From NCBI GenBank assembly GCA_934654835.1, contig CAKUGY010000026.1, forward strand, positions 1 to 15,252: 15,252 nt of DNA, read 5' to 3'. Origin of the DNA: an uncultured Collinsella sp. (lineage in GTDB: Bacteria > Actinomycetota > Coriobacteriia > Coriobacteriales > Coriobacteriaceae). The notes under the pieces were generated by a model. The model was not told the DNA's origin and ran no database searches. It worked only from the letters and a program-made list of their open reading frames with translations. Made by a program: the position numbers and the translations under genes. The stretch's first letter is position 1; each line of letters begins with the position of its first letter. Shown in pieces: positions 1 through 5,068 of the stretch.

Positions 1-27
1 GTGCTTCACCCTGAGGTCTATACTCAT
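1..27 (-). CDS. Start of a probable transposase OrfA (partial, runs off the window)
   Basis: On the minus strand, ATG at 27-25 opens nine codons, MSIDLRVKH, continuing past the window edge. A GGGAGG ribosome site lies six bases upstream (39-34). That purine run is also the 3' arm of an 11-bp hairpin, so translation could be held down by structure, as is common for transposases. The position just inside an IS3-like terminal repeat is where OrfA, the helix-turn-helix subunit, would start. Nine residues cannot confirm the product. Confidence 0.45.
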
Positions 28-73
28 GGAAAACCTCCCATTTCCCGATGTCCAAGAAATGGGAGGCAGTTCA
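1..73 (-). mobile_element. End of an IS3-family-like insertion sequence (left copy, reading leftward)
   Basis: Read on the minus strand, this segment begins with TGAACTGCCTCCCATTTCTT, followed by GGACA. That resembles the terminal inverted repeats of IS3-family elements (TG ends, an ACTGCC..TTGGACA pattern); the family match is from memory. Inside it is an 11-bp hairpin (34-44 with 56-66), a GGGAGG ribosome site (39-34) and an ATG (27-25) opening a frame that runs off the window. The same sequence recurs inverted at the right edge; including the flanking half-hairpin, 76 of 77 bases match (19-95 against 15176-15252). It abuts half of a recurring hairpin, as if the element had inserted into the hairpin loop. 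Only the transposase-start end is present. Confidence 0.65.
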
Positions 74-95
74 CAGGTACCTTTGTGGTGGTTTT
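74..95 (-). repeat. Half of the accaccacaaagg hairpin, cut by the left IS copy
   Basis: On the minus strand this reads aaaaccaccacaaagg followed by tacctg, which is one arm plus most of the loop of the hairpin found intact at 1015-1055. The other arm is missing; insertion-sequence DNA starts exactly in the loop. One base (78) differs from the right-edge copy. Confidence 0.75.
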
Positions 96-122
96 GCTCA
101 GGCGGATGACTCGGGTTACAAT
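94..122 (+). promoter_or_regulatory. Probable sigma70-type promoter for the B3/B4 gene leader
   Basis: TTGCTC at 94-99 and TACAAT at 117-122 are separated by 17 bases. The -10 matches five of six consensus bases, the -35 three of six. Transcription would start near 129, directly before the two hairpins of the leader. The -35 box begins in the tail of the split hairpin, so the insertion next to it could have altered this promoter. Confidence 0.5.
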
Positions 123-128
123 ACGCCT

Positions 129-226
129 GACATATCGCCCCCTTCTCCGGATGGGGGCAGCGTAAGCGCTCTTGTGGCGGCACCGTAGGACTTTGAAGGT
201 GGCCGTCGTAAGGGCGCTTTTTGTTT
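129..226 (+). ncRNA. Structured leader or small RNA ending in an intrinsic terminator
   Basis: Two hairpins follow the predicted start. The first pairs 137-142 (gccccc) with 153-158 (gggggc). The second is long: 166-172 pairs with 211-217 and 176-184 with 198-207 (one bulge at 202), and it runs into TTTTT at 218-222. The T tract makes the second stem a good intrinsic terminator, sitting between a promoter and a gene that starts 45 bases later. This fits transcription attenuation of the B3/B4 gene, or a separate RNA of about 95 nt. I could not match it to a known riboswitch or to the T-box consensus. Confidence 0.45.
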
Positions 227-266
227 AGGTGTCCATACCAAGGCGCATGCTATGAAGGGAGAACAT

Positions 267-986
267 ATGAAGAGTTTTGTTGCCGAGGATTCGTTTTGGG
301 AGCTGTTCCCGCAGGCAGCTATCGGCGTTGTGGTCGTAAAGGGCATGAAGCCTGCGGCGCAGATTCCCCAAGAGGACGTGGATGCGATCGCCGCGTTGCT
401 CGACCGCGCCAACATCGATGCGGAGCGTCACCTGACGAGCGACACCATCAGCGAGAGCGCGCCGGTCAAGGCATGGCGCGAGGCATATCGTCAATTCAAG
501 ACCAAGAAGGGCGCGCGGTGCTCGGTCGAGAATCTGCTCAAGCGCGTGCTCAAAGGCAAGCCGGTTGGCCACATCACGCCGGCGGTGGATATCTACAATA
601 CGGTTTCGCTGACCTATGCGCTGCCCGTCGGCGGTGAGGATCTGCATGCGATTGAGGGTGACCTGCGCTTGGCGGTGACCGACGGCGGCGACGCGTTCCT
701 ACCGCTTGGCGAGGAGGCTGATGATCCGACGCTGCCCGGCGAGCTTGCCTATATTGACGACGCAGGCGCCGTGTGCCGTTGCTGGAACTGGCGCGATGGC
801 GTTCGCACGGCGCTGTCCGACGATTCGGCGGACGCCTTCTTGGCGATCGAGTGCGTGGAGCCCGAGCGGATGGGGGATTGCCAGGCTGCGATCGATCGTC
901 TCGCTGAGTTGCTTGAGCGCTATCTGGGTGCAACGGTTGTCGTCAAGACGCTTGTGACCCACGACAATCCCCGTGTGGAGCTGTAG
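267..986 (+). CDS. Solo B3/B4-domain protein (tRNA-editing-domain relative)
   Basis: This 239-residue protein resembles stand-alone B3/B4 domains (COG3382), relatives of the editing domain of the phenylalanyl-tRNA synthetase beta chain. In the synthetase this domain hydrolyses mischarged Tyr-tRNA(Phe); the role of solo versions is not well settled. Family-like stretches are WREAYRQF (70-77), SVENLLKRVLKG (86-97), DIYNTVSLTYALPVGGEDL (108-126) and CRCWNWRDG (170-178). No signal peptide or membrane segment is visible, so it should be cytosolic. The ATG at 267 is preferred over an in-frame ATG at 252 because AGGGAG (256-261) sits five bases before it. It is a single-gene unit closed by the hairpin at 1015-1055, and its leader carries a terminator that may attenuate expression. 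Confidence 0.8.
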   Translation: MKSFVAEDSFWELFPQAAIGVVVVKGMKPAAQIPQEDVDAIAALLDRANIDAERHLTSDTISESAPVKAWREAYRQFKTKKGARCSVENLLKRVLKGKPVGHITPAVDIYNTVSLTYALPVGGEDLHAIEGDLRLAVTDGGDAFLPLGEEADDPTLPGELAYIDDAGAVCRCWNWRDGVRTALSDDSADAFLAIECVEPERMGDCQAAIDRLAELLERYLGATVVVKTLVTHDNPRVEL

Positions 987-1014
987 CGACGCCTGCGGAT
1001 CATGTTCGCCGGTC

Positions 1015-1055
1015 AAAACCACCACAAAGGTGCCTGTCCCCTTTGTGGTGGTTTT
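1015..1055. terminator. Bidirectional hairpin of the accaccacaaagg family
   Basis: Arms aaaaccaccacaaagg (1015-1030) and cctttgtggtggtttt (1040-1055) pair perfectly over 16 bp around the 9-base loop tgcctgtcc. The A run on one side and T run on the other make it terminator-like on both strands. It lies 28 bases after the B3/B4 stop codon. This is the reference copy for the family. Confidence 0.8.
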
Positions 1056-1108
1056 TATGTTGATGGGTTAACAAATGGGATATTTGGGTACGGGTGTTGC
1101 CTTGTGCG

Positions 1109-1130
1109 GCTAAGATGTTTACCCGTTAGC
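1109..1130. promoter_or_regulatory. Possible operator: inverted repeat gctaa-N12-ttagc upstream of the MarR gene
   Basis: GCTAA (1109-1113) and TTAGC (1126-1130) form an interrupted palindrome 28 bases before the MarR-type start codon. MarR proteins often repress their own promoters through such sites, so autoregulation is possible. The arms are only five bases long and no convincing -35/-10 pair overlaps them, so this is weak. Confidence 0.25.
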
Positions 1131-1158
1131 ATCATGTAAGCGAAAGGCGGTCGTCACC

Positions 1159-1608
1159 ATGCAGCAGAACGACGAGACACGTTTTGAGGACTTTGTCGGA
1201 CTGATCAGCGGCCTCTACAAGGAGATTCAGCGCATCAAGACGTCCGAAGGCGCAAGGCTCGGCCTTAAGGGCTCCGATGTCATGTGCCTGTACTATCTTG
1301 AGCGCAGCAAGGACGGCCTGACTGGCGCCGACCTCGCCCGCATGGCCGGCGTTACCCGCGCCGCCGTTTCGCGCACACTGGCACATCTGGAGGAGGGCGG
1401 CTACGTCGAGGTTGACGACTCGGGTGATGCGGCCGTCAAGTACCGTGCTCCGGTGCGCCTGACTGCCCTGGGCGGCGAGAGCATGAGCGAGGCCGATCGC
1501 ATCATTCGCGAGGTGCTCGATACCACCGGCAAGGCCATGGGCGTGGAGCAGCGCGAGCAGATGTATGCGTCGTTGCGCACGATCCTCAACACCCTGCGCG
1601 AGATCTAG
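1159..1608 (+). CDS. MarR-family transcriptional regulator
   Basis: This 149-residue protein has the length and layout of MarR regulators: N-terminal dimerisation helices (about 1-35), a winged helix-turn-helix (about 38-105) and a C-terminal dimerisation helix. Residues 53-78 (GLTGADLARMAGVTRAAVSRTLAHLE) give the typical HTH, and GGYVEVDDSGD starts the wing. It should be a cytosolic DNA-binding dimer; the ligand and targets cannot be told from sequence. Start ATG 1159 has AAAGG 11 bases upstream, a somewhat long spacing. The DegV gene follows 119 bases downstream on the same strand with no clear terminator between them, so it is a possible co-transcribed neighbour, although the link to fatty-acid metabolism is only contextual. 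Confidence 0.85.
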   Translation: MQQNDETRFEDFVGLISGLYKEIQRIKTSEGARLGLKGSDVMCLYYLERSKDGLTGADLARMAGVTRAAVSRTLAHLEEGGYVEVDDSGDAAVKYRAPVRLTALGGESMSEADRIIREVLDTTGKAMGVEQREQMYASLRTILNTLREI

Positions 1609-1727
1609 AGCCGCGCTGGCGCTAGCTTTCAGCCAACAACCGCATCGTCCCGTTTGAGCGCGCACGCCGTGCTGGGACATTGTTGTCAAAATTCCCTGCG
1701 CGAGACCTGCGCAAGAAAGGATTCGTT

Positions 1728-2582
1728 ATGTCCGTCCGCATTATTACCGATTCCGCAAGCGATATGTCGCCGGCGGAGCATCCCGCTCTGCGTGTTCTGC
1801 CGCTGTCCGTCACCTTTGGCACCGATGTGTACATGGATGGCGTCGACATCGATCACCAGCGCTTTTACGAGATGCTCGTGGAGCGCGATGAGCTGCCCAA
1901 GACCGGTCAGGTCAACCCGTACGCCTTTTCGCAGGCGATTGCCGAGGCGCGTGAGGCCGGTGACGAGGCGGTGATTATTACCGTGGGTGCCAAGCTTTCG
2001 GGCACCAACCAGAGTGCTCGCACCGCGCTTGCCGAGGCGCCGGGCGGTGACGTGTATGTGGTGGATAGCAACAACGTCACCCTGGGCGAGCGTGTGCTGG
2101 TTGAGTATGCGCTGCGCCTGGTGGACGAGGGCCAGGGCGCGGCTCAGATTGCGGCGGCTGTCGAGGCCGTGCGCGACCGCGTGGTGGTTATCGGTTTGCT
2201 TGAGACGCTGGAGTACCTGGTGCGCGGAGGCCGCTTGTCTGCTGCGGCCGGCGCCGTGGGTACGCTACTCAACGTGAAGCCTGTTGTGGCCGCCGAGGAT
2301 GGCTTGATCGTGCAGCTGGGCAAGGCGCGCGGTTCCAAGAACGGTCGTAATCTGCTCAACCAGAAGGTCGAAAAGGCGGGCGGCATCGACTTTTCCATGC
2401 CGCTGGCGCTCGGCTACACGGGTCTTTCGGACGCCGTGCTCAAGAAGTATATCGAGGACAGTGCGGCGCTGTGGGCTGGCCACACCGAGGGCGAGCTGCC
2501 CGTCCACACCATCGGCGCCACCATCGGCACCCACGTAGGTCCCGGCGCCGTAGCCGTAGCCTTCTTCCAGCCCGCCAACTAA
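1728..2582 (+). CDS. DegV-family fatty-acid-binding protein
   Basis: This 284-residue protein has the full DegV fold. Family landmarks are ITDSASDM near the N-terminus (6-13), GAKLSGTNQSA (87-97), LEYLVRGGRLS (161-171), GTLLNVKPVV (178-187) and IGTHVGPGAVAVAF near the C-terminus (266-279). DegV/FakB proteins bind a single fatty acid and, where a FakA kinase exists, present it for phosphorylation so host or environmental fatty acids enter phospholipids. No FakA is in the window, so this is one of the dispersed paralogues typical of Gram-positive genomes. Start 1728 is chosen because AGAAAGG (1714-1720) precedes it by seven bases and the conserved motif begins five residues later; upstream in-frame starts lack a ribosome site. 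It ends 9 bases before the next hairpin. Confidence 0.92.
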   Translation: MSVRIITDSASDMSPAEHPALRVLPLSVTFGTDVYMDGVDIDHQRFYEMLVERDELPKTGQVNPYAFSQAIAEAREAGDEAVIITVGAKLSGTNQSARTALAEAPGGDVYVVDSNNVTLGERVLVEYALRLVDEGQGAAQIAAAVEAVRDRVVVIGLLETLEYLVRGGRLSAAAGAVGTLLNVKPVVAAEDGLIVQLGKARGSKNGRNLLNQKVEKAGGIDFSMPLALGYTGLSDAVLKKYIEDSAALWAGHTEGELPVHTIGATIGTHVGPGAVAVAFFQPAN

Positions 2583-2591
2583 CCGACTTGC

Positions 2592-2636
2592 CATAAACCA
2601 CCACAAAGGGGACAGGCACCTTTGTGGTGGTTTATG
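2592..2636. terminator. Bidirectional hairpin of the accaccacaaagg family (inverted loop)
   Basis: An 18-bp perfect stem (2592-2609 with 2619-2636) closes a 9-base loop, ggacaggca, the reverse complement of the loop at 1031-1039. This copy therefore sits in the opposite orientation. It begins 9 bases after the DegV stop and ends only 13 bases before the ribosome site of the MGMT-family gene, so it lies in the space where that gene's promoter or leader should be. Confidence 0.8.
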
Positions 2637-2662
2637 CTATTTCGGGTGGAAGGGAGCGAGCA

Positions 2663-2983
2663 ATGGCGTCTGAGGGCTTTTTTGAGCGGGTGTACGAGGT
2701 GGTCGAGCAGATTCCCGAGGGGATGGTCGCCACGTACGGTCAGGTGGCGCTGCTCGCCGGTCGTCCACGAAGCGCGCGCTATGTGGGCTATGCGCTGCAC
2801 AGCAATCCGCGCCCTGGTCAGATTCCCTGCCATCGTGTGGTGTTTGCCGATGGCCGCATTTGCGAGGGCTTTGCGTTTGGCGGCCCCGATGCTCAACGTG
2901 AGCTTTTGCTAGGGGAGGGCGTGACGTTTAAGGACGACATGCACGTCGACTTGGCCGTCTGTCGCTGGCCAGCAGGGCTCTAG
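2663..2983 (+). CDS. Small MGMT-family protein (alkyltransferase or alkyltransferase-like)
   Basis: This 106-residue protein corresponds to the C-terminal DNA-binding domain of O6-methylguanine-DNA methyltransferases, without the N-terminal domain of full-length enzymes (about 160-180 residues). Visible features are IPEGMVATYGQVALLAG (17-33, the HTH region), SARYVGYALHSNP (37-49) and IPCHRVV (54-60). The cysteine in PCHRV (C56) is the alkyl acceptor of true methyltransferases; in most proteins of this small size (ATL proteins) that position is tryptophan and the protein only flags lesions for repair. Keeping the cysteine in an ATL-sized protein leaves activity open. Start 2663 follows AAGGGAG (2650-2656) by six bases. 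It is probably a single-gene unit bounded by hairpins on both sides. Confidence 0.85.
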   Translation: MASEGFFERVYEVVEQIPEGMVATYGQVALLAGRPRSARYVGYALHSNPRPGQIPCHRVVFADGRICEGFAFGGPDAQRELLLGEGVTFKDDMHVDLAVCRWPAGL

Positions 2984-2998
2984 CGGCTCGTTCGTGTC

Positions 2999-3039
2999 AA
3001 AACCACCACAAAGATGCCAGTCCCCTTTGTGGTGGTTTT
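2999..3039. terminator. Bidirectional hairpin of the accaccacaaagg family (variant loop)
   Basis: A 15-bp perfect stem pairs aaaaccaccacaaag (2999-3013) with ctttgtggtggtttt (3025-3039). The 11-base loop atgccagtccc differs from the usual tgcctgtcc but keeps gtccc. It follows the MGMT-family stop codon by 15 bases and should terminate that gene. Confidence 0.78.
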
Positions 3040-3149
3040 AGTTTACCTGAGTTAACTTATGGAGAAGGTGTGGCGGCGCTTATTGCCACTAAAAAGTAAA
3101 CCACGGTGAACTATATTGTTTTCAGCAACGGAGCAGGCCATAGGCGATG

Positions 3150-3258
3150 AAAAAGCCCGCCCTGTTGAGTTTGATTCGCATTCCTCCCCTCTGTGCGATT
3201 CAACGGTGTACTTCGGGAAAGCGCCCGTCGGCTGCCATGGCCGGCGGGCGCTTTCCCG
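3150..3258 (-). repeat. Strong 14-bp GC hairpin with competing pairings and a minus-strand T tract
   Basis: CGGGAAAGCGCCCG (3214-3227) pairs perfectly with CGGGCGCTTTCCCG (3245-3258), with a further inner stem cggc/gccg (3229-3232 with 3240-3243). On the minus strand, a second candidate stem (gttga/tcaac plus tcgca/tgcga, about 3165-3202) is followed by GGGCGGGC and TTTTT (3154-3150). The GCCCGCC of the first stem could alternatively pair with that GGGCGGGC. This looks like a transcript end or small RNA downstream of the cysteine-rich gene, but its identity is unknown. Confidence 0.4.
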
Positions 3259-3300
3259 TAATCATGGGACAAAACATCAGGTCCGTTATCCCAAAATGAG

Positions 3301-3328
3301 GTGCCGACGTTTGGCCTTAGGGCGGCAC
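3301..3328 (-). terminator. Weak terminator candidate for the cysteine-rich gene
   Basis: On the minus strand, GTGCCG and CGGCAC (3328-3323 with 3306-3301) form a 6-bp stem 12 bases after the stop codon of the 3341-3634 gene, followed by CTCATTTTGGG. The T tract is short, so confidence is low. Confidence 0.3.
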
Positions 3329-3340
3329 AAACTTTGATTG

Positions 3341-3634
3341 TTAGTCCCGCTTGCAGCAACCGATCTTTGTAAGCCCCTGCGGCGTCTCTTCGCCCGCGGG
3401 GATTCTTGGGCTGTTGCTTCCCAGATACGCCTCTACATGCCGCGCGAACGCTTGCCACGACCACTCGTCTTTATCGGCCTCAAGCCGATCGGGAGAAATC
3501 GCGTTGAACAGGCACGTTGGAATCTCGTGCTCGTGCAGATTCTTGGCGATACAAGGCGTGCAGCCCTTGTCGTGGTTGACAGGGTTAAACGGGCATTTCC
3601 GGTCGTTGCATGTACAAAACGCAACTGAGTTCAT
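3341..3634 (-). CDS. Small cysteine-rich protein, DUF6485-like
   Basis: This 97-residue protein has eight cysteines: C7, C9 and C14 in FCTCNDRKC, C25 and C28 in GCTPC, C41 in PTCLF, and C93-C94 at the end. The spacing suggests a zinc or iron site. The first 45 residues resemble the short cysteine-rich DUF6485 proteins (pattern CxC...CP....C..C......P.C.F), whose function is unknown; the match is from memory. The remaining half (SPDRLEADKDEWSWQAFARHVEAYLG) looks like an amphipathic helical extension. Start 3634 is decided by an excellent ribosome site, GGAAGGAG four bases upstream. No signal peptide or membrane segment is visible. It stands alone: trpS upstream on the same strand is closed by its own terminator. 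Confidence 0.75.
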   Translation of the reverse strand: MNSVAFCTCNDRKCPFNPVNHDKGCTPCIAKNLHEHEIPTCLFNAISPDRLEADKDEWSWQAFARHVEAYLGSNSPRIPAGEETPQGLTKIGCCKRD

Positions 3635-3786
3635 GGGGCTCCTTCCGGTCGGTCGGCTCTGCTGCAAAACGCTGCCGCATGTTAAAACAATAGGGCGTCA
3701 TTGCTTAACAGAATATAGTCTTAGGGTGCTTGCAACTTAGGGGTTCTGCCGAGCGGCTGAATACCTAGGCGAACGACCTCTGAAGA

Positions 3787-3835
3787 AAACAAAACCGCCG
3801 CAATGAGGATTGTGCTCATCGCGGCGGTTTTGTTT
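3787..3835. terminator. Intrinsic terminator after trpS
   Basis: A 15-bp perfect stem (3787-3801 with 3821-3835) with an inner atgag/ctcat stem (3803-3807 with 3815-3819) is framed by A and T runs. It lies 22 bases beyond the trpS stop on the minus strand and can work in both directions. Confidence 0.85.
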
Positions 3836-3857
3836 GACTGCTGTTTATTGTTCTCGG

Positions 3858-4907
3858 CTAGTACACCATGCCCATGGCGTCCTGAACCTCGGTCAGGGTC
3901 TGCTCGGCGATCTCGTTGGCGCGACGATTGCCCTCGTGCAGCACGTCCTTCACGTAGTCCAGGTCGTTCTCGTAGCGCTGGCGACGCTCGCGGATCGGGG
4001 CGAAGTACTCGTTGACGGCCTCGGTCACGTACTTCTTGAGCTGGCCGGAGCCGCCCATGCCGATCTCCTCGGCAATCTCGACCTCGGAGCGGCCGGTGCA
4101 GATGGCGGCCGTCGAAAGCAGGCCGGACACGCCGGGGCGGTTCTCGGGGTCAAACGTGATCATGCGCTCGGAGTCGGTCTGGCTCTTCTTGATGCGCTTG
4201 GCCGTCTCCTCGGCGGTCATCGAAATGTTGATGGCGTTGCCGTAGCTCTTGCTCATCTTGCGACCGTCCAGGCCGGGCAGCAGCGGGGTCTCGGACAGCA
4301 GCGCGTCGACCTCGGGGAACACCTTGCCGTAGCGGTTGTTAAAGCGGCGGGCGATGGTGCGGGTGAGCTCGATGTGCGGCAGCTGGTCGCGGCCGACGGG
4401 CACCACATTGCCCTTGCAGAACAGGATGTCGCAGGCCTGGTGCACCGGGTAGGTGAGCAGAAGGCCGGTGAGCTCGTGGCCCGAGGCCTCCATCTCGGCC
4501 TTGACCGTGGGGTTGCGCGCCAGCTCGGCCTCGGACACCAGCGACAGGAATGGCAGCATAAGCTGGTTTGCCGCGGGTACGGCGGAGTGCGCGTAGATCA
4601 TGGTCTTGTCGGGGTCGATGCCGCAGGCGAGGTAATCCATGACCATGTTGTACACGTTGTCCTGGATGTGCTCGGTGGTGTCGCGGTCGGTGATGACCTG
4701 GTAGTCGGCGATGAGCACGTTGGTCTTGGCGCCCATGTTCTGCAGCTCAACGCGGCCCTTGAGGGTGCCAAAGTAGTGGCCCAGGTGCAGGCGGCCGGTG
4801 GGGCGGTCGCCGGTGAGCATGGTGAACTTCTCGGGCGTCTTGGCCAGGCCCTCGCGAATGGCGTTGCTCTTCTGCAGCGCGACTTCGTAGCTGTTCTCGT
4901 TTGGCAT
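3858..4907 (-). CDS. trpS: Tryptophanyl-tRNA synthetase
   Basis: This 349-residue class I aminoacyl-tRNA synthetase charges tRNA(Trp) with tryptophan in the cytosol. The ATP-binding signatures are visible: the HIGH-type motif in TGDRPTGRLHLGHYFGTL (32-49, HLGH at 41-44) and KMSKS exactly conserved at 217-221 in LDGRKMSKSYGN. Other conserved stretches are YPVHQACDILF (153-163) and VPVGRDQLPHIELTRTIARRFN (169-190). Length is normal for bacterial TrpRS. Start 4907 is preferred over an upstream in-frame ATG at 4937 because TAGGAG lies six to seven bases before it. It lies 161 bases downstream of the WecA-like gene on the same strand; no terminator is evident between them, so co-transcription or a separate promoter are both possible. 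A strong terminator follows it. Confidence 0.97.
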   Translation of the reverse strand: MPNENSYEVALQKSNAIREGLAKTPEKFTMLTGDRPTGRLHLGHYFGTLKGRVELQNMGAKTNVLIADYQVITDRDTTEHIQDNVYNMVMDYLACGIDPDKTMIYAHSAVPAANQLMLPFLSLVSEAELARNPTVKAEMEASGHELTGLLLTYPVHQACDILFCKGNVVPVGRDQLPHIELTRTIARRFNNRYGKVFPEVDALLSETPLLPGLDGRKMSKSYGNAINISMTAEETAKRIKKSQTDSERMITFDPENRPGVSGLLSTAAICTGRSEVEIAEEIGMGGSGQLKKYVTEAVNEYFAPIRERRQRYENDLDYVKDVLHEGNRRANEIAEQTLTEVQDAMGMVY

Positions 4908-5068
4908 GATTGCTCCTAACGTATGCGAATTGGTCAAGATGATAGCGCGTTTATTGAAAGGGGTGGGGCGTAAGTGGATGAGGGGCTGGTAAGGCGAGTG
5001 CCATGCGGCAGTTGCGGCACGGGCGCGATGCGGCCAGCGTTAACGGGCCACATCCTCGGCAGCAAACC

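Larger units (their letters stand above)
2984..3340. other. Gene-free stretch rich in hairpins; no protein gene supported
   Basis: This 357-base gap between the MGMT-family gene and the cysteine-rich gene contains the hairpin at 2999-3039, an unmatched AT-richer stretch (3040-3120), a complex inverted-repeat region (3150-3258) and a small stem (3301-3328). Short open frames cross it on both strands, but none has a ribosome site or a recognisable product. It may encode a minus-strand RNA (see the hairpin entry). Confidence 0.5.

Noticed and set aside
129..226. T-box riboswitch upstream of the B3/B4 gene
   Set aside because: The AGGGTGGNACCGCG antiterminator consensus is not matched and there is no room for a standard specifier stem; kept only as an unclassified leader.
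3810..4919. Long plus-strand open frame opposite trpS
   Set aside because: Its protein is rich in Val, Leu, Gly, His and Asp in the way expected of an antisense frame of GC-rich codons; trpS on the other strand has all family motifs and a proper ribosome site.
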